Source: Anaerolineales bacterium (GTDB lineage: Bacteria; Chloroflexota; Anaerolineae; Anaerolineales; Villigracilaceae). From it: a DNA stretch of 10,077 nt. The notes below the pieces were generated by a model. The model ran no database searches. It was not told where the DNA came from and saw nothing but the letters and a program-made list of their open reading frames with translations. Position numbers and translations under genes: made by a program. The stretch's first letter is position 1. Each line of letters opens with the position of its first letter. The stretch is taken from assembly GCA_025938055.1 (NCBI GenBank), contig JAICQC010000148.1, forward strand, positions 1 through 10,077. The letters run 5' to 3'. Of this stretch, positions 1 to 7,413 are shown in pieces.

Positions 1-1
1 G

Positions 2-277
2 GGTCAGTTCAGGAGCGCGATCGGAAACATCATCTTCATCGCGGCGATCAACCTGTTTATCATCGGTTCCCTACCCGGTATAGACAACTGGGGACACATC
101 GGCGGCTTGCTCGGCGGGTTGATGTTCACATCCTTCGCGGGTCCGCTGTGGGATTTTGAAGGAATTTACCCGGGATACCAGCTTGTGGATCGGCGCTCCT
201 TTCGCGGCGTGCTAATTGGCGCGGCGACAGTAATCCTGATCTTTGGCGCATTGGCGATGTGGGGGTTGGTGAGGTAG
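2..277 (+). CDS. Rhomboid-family intramembrane serine protease, C-terminal fragment
   Basis: The reading frame is open from the window edge to a TAG at 275-277, giving 91 visible residues; the start lies outside the window. The visible part has a hydrophobic segment (about residues 7-24), then a DNWGHIGGLLGG motif, a further hydrophobic stretch and a last transmembrane helix near the C-terminus ending MWGLVR. The His in GHIGG (codon 95-97) matches the catalytic His of the penultimate rhomboid helix, which pairs with the Ser of a GxSG motif. That Ser would be upstream of the window and cannot be checked. Rhomboids cleave membrane-spanning substrates within the bilayer. The short tail after the last helix fits a compact rhomboid rather than one with a C-terminal extra domain. 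The gene converges on the minus-strand alpha-2-macroglobulin gene. Family assignment is fairly secure; activity and substrate are unknown. Confidence 0.85.
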   Translation, partial: GQFRSAIGNIIFIAAINLFIIGSLPGIDNWGHIGGLLGGLMFTSFAGPLWDFEGIYPGYQLVDRRSFRGVLIGAATVILIFGALAMWGLVR

Positions 278-297
278 GGAAAAGAGACCAGGGAATA

Positions 298-317
298 GAG
301 ACTGGAGACTGGAGATT
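298..317. repeat. Short period-7 tandem repeat (GACTGGA units)
   Basis: Just downstream of the rhomboid stop the sequence reads GAGACTGGAGACTGGAGATT, about two and a half copies of a 7-base unit, preceded by degenerate copies (GAGACCAGG, from 284). Short, purine-rich and non-coding. It lies next to the larger inverted-repeat element and may be part of the same dispersed intergenic repeat. Function unknown. Confidence 0.5.
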
Positions 318-328
318 AGTAACTGATG

Positions 329-487
329 TTACGCAGGCAAAGTACCTTCACCACAGAGAACACGGAGTCCACAGAGTTTTTTAGAGGGTTTTCTGCGTGT
401 TCTCCCCTGGCATCGCCCGCCACTGCGAAGCGTCCCCGAGCGGAGTGGGAGGGCAGGTGTGTGCGCTCCGTGGTGAAACTGCGTAAG
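329..487. repeat. Intergenic interrupted inverted-repeat element
   Basis: Several arms pair across this stretch. TTACGCAG (330-337) pairs perfectly with CTGCGTAA (479-486). TTCACCAC (347-354) pairs perfectly with GTGGTGAA (470-477). Inside, GAGAACACG (356-364) pairs with CGTGTTCTC (396-404), and CCACT (420-424) with AGTGG (444-448). The nested arms suggest a foldable palindromic element of about 160 bp, with a second smaller hairpin beside it. No open frame of note is present. It resembles the ACCACAGAG-type dispersed repeats often seen between genes in environmental bacterial genomes; that comparison is from memory and copy number cannot be tested here. Confidence 0.6.
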
Positions 488-498
488 GTGAGTTAGTA

Positions 499-550
499 AA
501 TAAGACCGCGGAGTTTTCCAAGATTTTCTTGTGCGCTCCGAGGCCTTATT
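499..550. terminator. Imperfect hairpin, probable terminator between convergent genes
   Basis: The left arm (499-513, AATAAGACCGCGGAG) and right arm (536-550, CTCCGAGGCCTTATT) pair at 13 of 15 positions. An inner CAAG/CTTG stem (518-531 region) closes the loop. The arm ends are A/T-rich, so read on the minus strand the stem runs into TTATTTA, and on the plus strand into TTATTATTTAA. It lies 21 bases past the stop of the alpha-2-macroglobulin gene, where a terminator is expected, and could serve both converging genes. It shares the decamer GTGCGCTCCG (531-540) with the neighbouring element (461-470), so it may also be a relative of that repeat. Confidence 0.5.
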
Positions 551-571
551 ATTTAACCGTCTTGATTGTGA

Positions 572-3500
572 TTACGGCTTGATCTCAAATATTGCACCGG
601 CGCTGGTTCCCTGCACTTCGGGGAAGAAGGACTCCCAGGCATGGGCGGGCAACACCCGGTATTCTCCTGCCTGCAACGGGATGAGGGTATACGTCAGCAC
701 ATAGGTGCCCGCGGGGAGATAGTCCGCGGTGAACAGGATGCTGTCATCGCGAATCTGCGGTTCGTGGAACAGCCACCAGCCCCAGCCCTCGGCGAAGGGA
801 TCGCTGTCATCGAACTGCACTTCCACTTGCGCATCGGTGGAGGCGATTCCCTGCGTCTTCAGGCTGCGGTTGAGGATCTCGGTCCCGGCGGGGATGAAAT
901 CTTCGACCATCACGTAATGCGCCTCATGCGGCAGGACGAGCGTCAGCCGCGCCGCGACCGGTTGACTGGTGCTTAACTGCGTCGAAGAAATAGACGGGCA
1001 ATCCTTCTCACACCCAGTTTGTGTATATATACGGTCAATCCGCATCCCTGCATCGAGCGGTTCCACATCCTCCACCGGGCGGTTGACCTTTAGCGCCGCG
1101 CGGTAGTACAGGCGTCCCAACCCCTCTTCACGCTGCACAGTGAGCAGGTTGGGCGAGGTGGCTGAAAGGAACTGGATAGGCAGCGAGGCATTCACCGGTT
1201 CAAGAACCTGGTTCCCAGAGACATCGCCGCTTGCAAGGGGTCCACCGTTGATCGTAGCATGGAAGACAAAGTCCGCGTTGAGGTCGCCAAAGCCAACCAT
1301 CGCTTCATTGAGCGCTATGATCGCCCAGGCATTTTCATGACCGATATTCCACAAGCCGCGGGCGTTGCGGTGTGCCGCCAGGTAACGAACCGCGTTGAAC
1401 ACGACCGGGTTCGCGGAATCAAGCTGCGCCAAGATGTAGACGACGAGCGACGTCGTGTAGATGGATGAACCGGTCGTGAGAATGTTTTCGCGAGGCGTTT
1501 CCCAGTGCGCGCCGGAGGCGGTGATAACAGCGCTCGATTCAAGGTTGGAGAGCAGATCGCGCACGCGCCCATCCGCAGGATTGACCTTGTTGAGAATATA
1601 GGCAAGCAATGCCCTGCTCGAGGGACTCAGCCGGTCGCGTCCAGCGTACAGTTGGTCCAGGATGGTTTCATTGAACGTATTCGCATGTGACAGCACAAAT
1701 TGAACAAAAGTGATCTCATCCAGTTTTGCGCTTGCGGTGGAATCAGTGAGGTCTGGGTATAAGGCGCTCAAATATGTTCCGGCGCGTTGGAGAGCGTCCT
1801 CGTTCACAGACATACCGAGCTCGCGCGCCCGTAGTAAACCAAAGAATACATAGGCAGAAATATAGGGGTCAGATGGATTTGCCTGCGTTCCATCATCCGT
1901 AAAGAATGACCTGCCCCACCAGTTCCAGCCGCCATCCTCGTTCTGTAAACTCAACAGCCGGCTGAGACTCGCGGTGGTGCTGGTTGTGACACGCTCCGTA
2001 AGTGCCGGGTCGCTCAACCCCGCACCGTTCAGGGCGCGATAGACCTCAAGGTTCGGCAGTAGGTAGGAGATCGTCGCCTCGGCGCTCAGCGCGGTATCGG
2101 GCATGTCCGTCGCTTCCAGCACAGATAAAAGGCTGCCCGCTAGCGAAGGGCTGAGTTCCACATCCAGGCTGCCGCTGCTGGGCGTGAATGTGCGCGGCAG
2201 AGAGATAACCTCCTGCTGAGAGGTGGCGTCGCGCAGCACGCCACCGGTCACGAACGCCTGAGGAGACGTATAGTGCACGATAGGCAACATCCCCCAGGCG
2301 GGGCGCGTTTTATCGAACAGTGATATATCATTCTTGTCGACCGCCGAGAAGACGGCGTTGACCACAGGCTCTTCATCCTGCCGCACGGTACCCCACCATT
2401 CCACGCGGACCTGGTCATTCGCGGGGATCTCCACCGTTTGTCTCCGGGTGTCCTCATCGTCAAAGATAAAGCCCTCCACCGCGAGGTTGACGTCCACGGT
2501 GAGAGGGTTCGACGTATTGTTATTGACAATTGCCGCCATTAGAACGTGATCGCCGTTCACCACAAATCTCGGCGTCACAGGGCGGATAAGCAGCGGTTTG
2601 GTGGCGACAAGCTGCGTCTCGGCCTGACCGACACGTGTATCCACAGTTAAGCCGCGCACATCCACCTGCCAGGTCGTGAGCGAATCCGGCAGGGTGAGAG
2701 TGACCTGGGCGCGTCCTTCGGCGTTCGTAATCAGGGACGGAGTCCAGTAGGCAGTATCGGGGAAGTCTTCGCGCAGGATGGGCACATCTGCGCCGCCTCC
2801 ACCGCCGCCTCCGCCTGCTTCACGCGCATGACGCCCGGTATACGCCGCGACCGAAAGCCCCGTCTCGATTCCCAGAGGCTGCTCGCTATAGAAGGCTGGC
2901 AGAATATCCTGTGCATTCGGGTCTGCCAGAGCAAGGGTTGCCAGGTCTACCACCGAGAGCGAGAACTCGCCCTCCACAGGCTGGCCGGTATTGTCTGTCA
3001 CCTGCACATCGAAGGTGACTTCATCGCGCGGTCCCGCTTGCGCCGGGTTCGAAGTCACCTGCACGTTGAGAGCCTGTGCCTCGGGCGCCACCGGGAGGTT
3101 TACGAGTCCGTAGCGGAAGTCGTTTCCCTGTCCCAGCACAGTCACGCTTACGTACACGTTTGGCGCGTCAGCTTCGAGGAGTTCCAGCGAGTAATCGCTG
3201 CCACTGCCGCTCAGCGTGATGACCTCTGCTCTGGAGATCAAGCCGCGCTCTACAGTCACGAGTCCCAGCGCGTTTATGGCAAACGGGTTCGGGATGAAGA
3301 TCCGGGCAGTATCACCAGCCTCATAGGACTCGCGGTCTGCGGTCAGCTCAAGCTTTTGGTCGGGCGGTTCGGGCCAGGCGGCACTACCCGCGCCGCCCAC
3401 CCAGAGCAGGGTTTGTGTGCGCGCTCCGCCGCCAGAGACATCGAGCACGTAGGTCCCGGCAGTTGGCGGGACGAACGAAAGTCTTGCCTTGCCATCTTCC

Positions 3501-6412
3501 GCAGTGACAAGGTCGCTGCTGCTCACGGGCGAATACACCGGCGTATACGTGGAAAAGCCATTACTATCGGTCTCTTTTTCCCAGCGCACTTGCATGAACT
3601 CAGCACTCAGTTCCTTTTCGCCGAAAGGATTCTGATCCCAATCCGCCGTATAGACATCGAAACCGATGGGCGAGTCGGCGCGGCCGATCCATTGATCGGG
3701 GTGCAAGCCGATGTAAAAGTCCGCAGGATGAACGCGCAATTCCGTGCGAGCGCTGACCGGCAACCCGGACTCATCCTGCGCGGTCACTTCAAGAGTGAGG
3801 ATCTGCCCTGACTCCTGCTCAGGGATGGCGGGCAGTTCGATGGACAGAGTCCCCTGCGGGTTCGTCTGGCCCGTCCCTTCCCCGATCCGTTCACCAAAAT
3901 AACCGGAGTCGAATCCGCCTCCGAAGCTGAACGCATCCAGCCACGAGGTATCCAGCAGTCCCGTTTCGTAGCCTGGCAGGTGGAAGGTATCTGGCCTGGC
4001 ATACAGCGCCCACTGGACCTCCACATCGCCCGCTGGCGCGTCGAAGAAGTAACGCGCGTTAAGTGCCGCGCTGGAAGTCTCGCCAAGCCGAATCGCATCC
4101 GCGGCAAAATCGACGCTCAGGTTGATCTCGGGCTTGCGATACTCCGCGACCTGGAAAGAGAAAAAGAGTTCCAGATCGACGTTCTCGAATGTGTAATATC
4201 CGGGCATGGCATCCGGCGGCAGGGCGAATTCACCATTGAACGTGCCGTATGGAGAAAGCTGCATGTCGTACGTGGCAAGCTGAACTCCGTTCGCGTCCCG
4301 CAACATGAACGGAATGTTGCTGACTGGCGGCAGTTCATAGCGCCCGTTGAATGCCTGGCGCGCCACACCGCGGAAGTAAACAGTTTGCCCCGGACGATAG
4401 ATAGGGCGGTCCGTATACATGTAAATCATGGTGCGTGGAGGCAGTACCTGCTGTGAATATCCAAAGTCCCAGCCGCTAATGCCCCAGCCCCAGTTATTGA
4501 CAGCCAGCGCGAAGTTCTCCTCGCCGGGCTGTCCGAGCATGGCATACACCTGCCCCTCATGCGCAGCGACCGCGCCCCGCCACAGCCCGTCCTCATCTGT
4601 GGTGCCAGACCCGAGTTCATTCCCGGCACTACCGTAAATAGTGACTGGCGCATTCGCCACGGGCGTTTGTGATGGCAGATCCACTGCCCACACCAGCGAT
4701 TCGGTCGCTCCATGTTTGAATGTAAGGTTCACCTGACTGGAGGCGATCAAATAAATATTTCTTGAAGATTCGAGCTGGGGTGAGAACAGGTTTACGTAAT
4801 ACAAGCCGGGCAACAACTGATTGCTCTGCTGTATCAACCCGATCTGTATATCGGTCCTGCGCCCGGGCTCAAGCTCGAACGTCTGCGAGAGATTAACGGG
4901 GTCAACCGGCGCATAGGCCTGCTGGTCCTCATAGGAATTATGCAGCAGGAAGAATTCTTCCAGCGATAACGGCGCAACGGTCGTGTTCGTGTTCTCGATA
5001 TTCACAGCATCTGCATACAACACCGGCTCATCGGGGCGCACGAACGCCATGGACCAGCCGAATAACGGCACATTCAACATGGATGGCAAAGGCGGTGTGC
5101 GCGCCTCGACGATGAACGAATCGCCAAGCGACTGCCCCCAGCGGTCGCGGACGCGCGCCGAAAGCTCAAATGTATAATTCGTGTCAGGGACAAAATCTCC
5201 GAACACGAAAAGTTGCAAGCCATCTTCAGATACATCCGTTTGAAGTCTCGCCACGGTGGGGAAGATGCTGATGAGGTTATCGTAATTGGCGCTGGCAAGC
5301 GGCGTGTTGAACGTAAAGGTCGTCATGCCGAGCTCGGTCTGCGTACTGCTGACCCCGAAATTGTCATATGTGGTGAACACCGCGCCATAATCCGTGCCCA
5401 GGATCATCCCACCCCTTGAGCTTGCCGCTGCACCCAGATTCAATATATAGCCAACGTTGCGGTTTAATATATCCTCGGGGATGAAGGTCATTTCTGTTTC
5501 GTCTTCGTTCCACGAAAACTCCCCGGCAAGCCTGCCTTCGGTGCCGCTGAAAGAAAATCCCGATTCGACACTTTCGGTATTCATCGGCTGGTTAAAGGTC
5601 AGTTTTATTTCGGGGTCGAGCGGGAGCAATTCCCTGACCGAGGGTTCCAGCGTGACGACGCGCGGCCGGGAAGTGGTAAACGTCCAGGCAGCCACTTCGC
5701 TTCCATCGAGCCCGACGCCGGATACCGTTTTCAACTCCGGGTTCAAACTGACAGTATATTGCATGCCCCCTGCCATCGCTGGCGCAGGATAAAAAATATA
5801 GGTGCTGGTATTGATCCATTCCCCGCGCCCACTCACGGGCGGCTGAATATCGAAAGCAGGCTGCCGGGACAAAGCATCGCCCCCCAGCGCAACGACCGGC
5901 TGGTTAAAAGAAACGGCAATTGCCGCGTCAACGTTGACATCCTCTGCATCAGGCTTTGGCAGAAAGTTCGTGGGGCGCAGATGATCGGCAACGGTGAAGG
6001 AAAGATCGATGGGTTCAACGATGCCAAACCCGTTCGCCGACTGTAGTGAATTGGAGATCGAGAAATTCAGCGACGTATCTGGCGAATACGGTTGCGAAGG
6101 CGTGAAGAGCAGCGTTGCATCGTCGGTCCACGTAAATGTCCCGGCTGGCAAACCACTTAACGCTGATTCGGCAGTGGATCTGTTCACCGGCTGGTTAAAA
6201 TAAAACGTGATGGGCGATTCATGACCGAGCACACTCCCCGGCGGTGGGTCTGTCTCTACCAGCGCGGGCGGCAGGGATTGCTGAAATGTCGTAGGGGTGG
6301 GAATGGCAGGTGTGGAGGTACTGTTGATAACCGGCACCCCGCTACAAGAGGTGAGGAGCAGGGCAACAAGCAGAAAGCCATTCACAGTGAGAGCGACGCG
6401 GCGTTTCGTCAT
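572..6412 (-). CDS. Alpha-2-macroglobulin family lipoprotein, thioester-less, with N-terminal Ig-like repeats
   Basis: Likely a membrane-anchored protease-trapping or envelope-protection protein. I chose ATG at 6412 because it gives a compact lipoprotein signal (MTKRR, hydrophobic core, LLTSC) preceded by GAGGA; the frame is open up to GTG at 6478 and also has ATG at 6454. In numbering from 6478, the lipidated Cys is 45, followed by a Ser/Thr/Pro linker. Four Ig-like SbsA/Big_5-type repeats follow, marked by FNQP or FNTP at 94, 191, 295 and 390. The MG2-type signature TDRPIYRPGQ is at 689-698, a bait-region-like domain starts near 1041, and eight glycines sit at 1222-1229. The A2M core has PDSLTTW at 1264-1270. 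A helical thioester-type domain spans about 1445-1740 and a C-terminal macroglobulin domain 1835-1968. The thioester CxEQ is replaced by S-A-E-A (1465-1468). At 1946 residues it is longer than typical bacterial homologues (about 1500-1650, recalled). Family is certain; inhibitor function is inferred. Confidence 0.93.
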   Translation of the reverse strand: MTKRRVALTVNGFLLVALLLTSCSGVPVINSTSTPAIPTPTTFQQSLPPALVETDPPPGSVLGHESPITFYFNQPVNRSTAESALSGLPAGTFTWTDDATLLFTPSQPYSPDTSLNFSISNSLQSANGFGIVEPIDLSFTVADHLRPTNFLPKPDAEDVNVDAAIAVSFNQPVVALGGDALSRQPAFDIQPPVSGRGEWINTSTYIFYPAPAMAGGMQYTVSLNPELKTVSGVGLDGSEVAAWTFTTSRPRVVTLEPSVRELLPLDPEIKLTFNQPMNTESVESGFSFSGTEGRLAGEFSWNEDETEMTFIPEDILNRNVGYILNLGAAASSRGGMILGTDYGAVFTTYDNFGVSSTQTELGMTTFTFNTPLASANYDNLISIFPTVARLQTDVSEDGLQLFVFGDFVPDTNYTFELSARVRDRWGQSLGDSFIVEARTPPLPSMLNVPLFGWSMAFVRPDEPVLYADAVNIENTNTTVAPLSLEEFFLLHNSYEDQQAYAPVDPVNLSQTFELEPGRRTDIQIGLIQQSNQLLPGLYYVNLFSPQLESSRNIYLIASSQVNLTFKHGATESLVWAVDLPSQTPVANAPVTIYGSAGNELGSGTTDEDGLWRGAVAAHEGQVYAMLGQPGEENFALAVNNWGWGISGWDFGYSQQVLPPRTMIYMYTDRPIYRPGQTVYFRGVARQAFNGRYELPPVSNIPFMLRDANGVQLATYDMQLSPYGTFNGEFALPPDAMPGYYTFENVDLELFFSFQVAEYRKPEINLSVDFAADAIRLGETSSAALNARYFFDAPAGDVEVQWALYARPDTFHLPGYETGLLDTSWLDAFSFGGGFDSGYFGERIGEGTGQTNPQGTLSIELPAIPEQESGQILTLEVTAQDESGLPVSARTELRVHPADFYIGLHPDQWIGRADSPIGFDVYTADWDQNPFGEKELSAEFMQVRWEKETDSNGFSTYTPVYSPVSSSDLVTAEDGKARLSFVPPTAGTYVLDVSGGGARTQTLLWVGGAGSAAWPEPPDQKLELTADRESYEAGDTARIFIPNPFAINALGLVTVERGLISRAEVITLSGSGSDYSLELLEADAPNVYVSVTVLGQGNDFRYGLVNLPVAPEAQALNVQVTSNPAQAGPRDEVTFDVQVTDNTGQPVEGEFSLSVVDLATLALADPNAQDILPAFYSEQPLGIETGLSVAAYTGRHAREAGGGGGGGGADVPILREDFPDTAYWTPSLITNAEGRAQVTLTLPDSLTTWQVDVRGLTVDTRVGQAETQLVATKPLLIRPVTPRFVVNGDHVLMAAIVNNNTSNPLTVDVNLAVEGFIFDDEDTRRQTVEIPANDQVRVEWWGTVRQDEEPVVNAVFSAVDKNDISLFDKTRPAWGMLPIVHYTSPQAFVTGGVLRDATSQQEVISLPRTFTPSSGSLDVELSPSLAGSLLSVLEATDMPDTALSAEATISYLLPNLEVYRALNGAGLSDPALTERVTTSTTASLSRLLSLQNEDGGWNWWGRSFFTDDGTQANPSDPYISAYVFFGLLRARELGMSVNEDALQRAGTYLSALYPDLTDSTASAKLDEITFVQFVLSHANTFNETILDQLYAGRDRLSPSSRALLAYILNKVNPADGRVRDLLSNLESSAVITASGAHWETPRENILTTGSSIYTTSLVVYILAQLDSANPVVFNAVRYLAAHRNARGLWNIGHENAWAIIALNEAMVGFGDLNADFVFHATINGGPLASGDVSGNQVLEPVNASLPIQFLSATSPNLLTVQREEGLGRLYYRAALKVNRPVEDVEPLDAGMRIDRIYTQTGCEKDCPSISSTQLSTSQPVAARLTLVLPHEAHYVMVEDFIPAGTEILNRSLKTQGIASTDAQVEVQFDDSDPFAEGWGWWLFHEPQIRDDSILFTADYLPAGTYVLTYTLIPLQAGEYRVLPAHAWESFFPEVQGTSAGAIFEIKP

Positions 6413-6469
6413 AAATCCTCGGTTGAAAACGGAGTTCAACGACTCCAATGACATCAATCTTCCAAATTT

Positions 6470-6475
6470 ATTATA
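6470..6475 (-). promoter_or_regulatory. Likely -10 box for the alpha-2-macroglobulin gene
   Basis: Read on the minus strand this is a perfect TATAAT, between the upstream gene's terminator (ends 6490) and the alpha-2-macroglobulin start. The hexamer 17 bases upstream is a poor -35 (TCCTTT), overlapping the terminator's stem and T-run. A start point about 7 bases downstream would fall near 6463. That leaves a leader of about 50 bases for the ATG at 6412 but only about 9 for the ATG at 6454, which favours the 6412 start. Confidence 0.5.
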
Positions 6476-6489
6476 CACGCGAGAAAATC

Positions 6490-6521
6490 AAAAAAGGACA
6501 CGGTCGCGACCGTGTCCTTTT
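6490..6521 (-). terminator. Strong rho-independent terminator of the downstream dsbA-like gene
   Basis: A perfect 22-bp palindrome (6496-6517) has half-arm GGACACGGTCG and is flanked by AAAA and TTTT, so pairing extends to 30 bp. On the minus strand the stem is followed by six T residues (6495-6490). It begins only a few bases after the TAA at 6526-6528. The plus strand also ends in TTTT, so it could act in both directions, though no plus-strand gene needs it. Confidence 0.9.
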
Positions 6522-6525
6522 GTAC

Positions 6526-7266
6526 TTACTGAGGCGGAGCGATTGCGTTCACCGCATCAGCGATCTCCTGATACGAAGCAATTTGTCCCGGCGCTCCTAC
6601 GCGGGTGCCGTTCACAAATACGGTTGGCGTGCCGCTTACTCCCATTTCCTGACCCAGGTCGAAATCCGCCTGGATTTCGTCTTCATGTGTGTTCGCACTC
6701 AAGCAGCTGTTGAAGGCCTCCATATCCAGCCCAATGCTCTCTGCCATTGCCTGAAGGCGGCGCTCGCTGAACGTACCCCGGTTTTCGCCTTCCTGATTTG
6801 CATAGAGAATACTGTGCATTTCCCAGAATTTATCCTGTTCATTGGCGCACATGGCGGCATTGGCAGCCTGATCTGATTCTCCACTGCTTCCGGCTCCATT
6901 CCCATCCAGAAACGGGTAATTATGAAATACATAGCGCGCCTGCCCGCTGGCAACCAGATCCTGTATGACGAGGGGCTCGATGCTCTCTGTGAAAAACTGG
7001 CAGGCAGGGCATTGAAAATCCTCGAATACATCGATGGTGACCGGGGCATTGGCGTCACCCAGACTCAACCCATCGGCGTTGGGCAGCGCAGCTGGCGTGA
7101 CCGTGATAATCTCTCCCACAGATCTGAGCTGAGGCAAGACCACTACAAGGACTACAAGGGCGACGCCGAGCGCAATCAACCCAATGGTGATCAACCGCTG
7201 ACGCTGTTGCTGGCGCTGCATTCGCTGGCGCCGTTCCTGACGTTTACTTACCTTTTCCGGACTCAT
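6526..7266 (-). CDS. Membrane-anchored DsbA/thioredoxin-fold protein, copy 1
   Basis: A thiol-disulfide oxidoreductase-like protein, 246 residues from the chosen ATG. That ATG is preceded by AAGGA (7273-7277) six bases away, and it aligns with the paralogue's MSPEK start; the frame stays open to 7347, but nothing upstream looks like a better start. A very basic, Gln/Arg-rich cytoplasmic N-terminus (1-24) precedes one transmembrane helix (about 25-45), placing the domain outside the membrane. The thioredoxin fold has DFQCPAC (Cys86, Cys89), an inserted helical region with Cys140 and Cys188, and the cis-proline motif GTP (Pro214). It matches the DsbA-like Thioredoxin_4 type that makes or shuffles disulfides in exported proteins. 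The second Cys pair could be structural. It is the downstream member of a tandem duplication and ends with its own terminator. Redox direction and partner (VKOR or DsbB type) are not visible in the window. Confidence 0.9.
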   Translation of the reverse strand: MSPEKVSKRQERRQRMQRQQQRQRLITIGLIALGVALVVLVVVLPQLRSVGEIITVTPAALPNADGLSLGDANAPVTIDVFEDFQCPACQFFTESIEPLVIQDLVASGQARYVFHNYPFLDGNGAGSSGESDQAANAAMCANEQDKFWEMHSILYANQEGENRGTFSERRLQAMAESIGLDMEAFNSCLSANTHEDEIQADFDLGQEMGVSGTPTVFVNGTRVGAPGQIASYQEIADAVNAIAPPQ

Positions 7267-7362
7267 AATTATTCCTTGTTTTGTAGATTTACCGCTCATT
7301 TCATAAACTGCCAAACCTTTTGTGGAAATTGCAGGTGAATAAAGCAATTTCTATCTCAGAAA

Positions 7363-7382
7363 TTTTGCGGTACTATGCAAAA
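7363..7382. promoter_or_regulatory. Small inverted repeat upstream of DsbA-like copy 1
   Basis: TTTTGC (7363-7368) and GCAAAA (7377-7382) form a perfect 6-bp inverted repeat with an 8-base spacer. It overlaps the T-run of the upstream gene's terminator and lies about 100 bases before the copy 1 start. It could be an operator or simply a chance A/T-rich match; no convincing -35/-10 pair accompanies it. Confidence 0.25.
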
Positions 7383-7405
7383 AGGACGCGATATACATCG
7401 CGTCC
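7379..7405 (-). terminator. Rho-independent terminator of DsbA-like copy 2
   Basis: A perfect 9-bp stem, GGACGCGAT (7384-7392) with ATCGCGTCC (7397-7405), closes a 4-base loop. On the minus strand it is followed by five T residues (7383-7379). It starts 9 bases after the stop codon of copy 2, so the two tandem paralogues are separated by a terminator and copy 1 probably has its own promoter within 7267-7378. Confidence 0.88.
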
Positions 7406-7413
7406 CTGGTTGT

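Noticed and set aside
2828..3811. Long open plus-strand frame of 327 codons
   Set aside because: It lies wholly antisense to the intact alpha-2-macroglobulin gene; its translation is Arg/His-rich with no recognisable motif, as expected for a shadow frame in GC-rich coding DNA.
6413..6478. Longer starts for the alpha-2-macroglobulin (GTG 6478, ATG 6454)
   Set aside because: They add up to 22 residues before a compact lipoprotein signal. The GTG at 6478 lies upstream of the likely -10 box, and the ATG at 6454 would leave almost no leader.
7267..7330. Possible promoter TTTCCA / TATGAA upstream of DsbA-like copy 1
   Set aside because: Only four of six matches in each box, with no supporting feature; several equally weak pairs exist nearby.
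7267..7347. N-terminal extension of DsbA-like copy 1 to 7347
   Set aside because: The paralogue starts at the equivalent MSPEK, and that ATG has an AAGGA six bases upstream; the extension has no comparable support.
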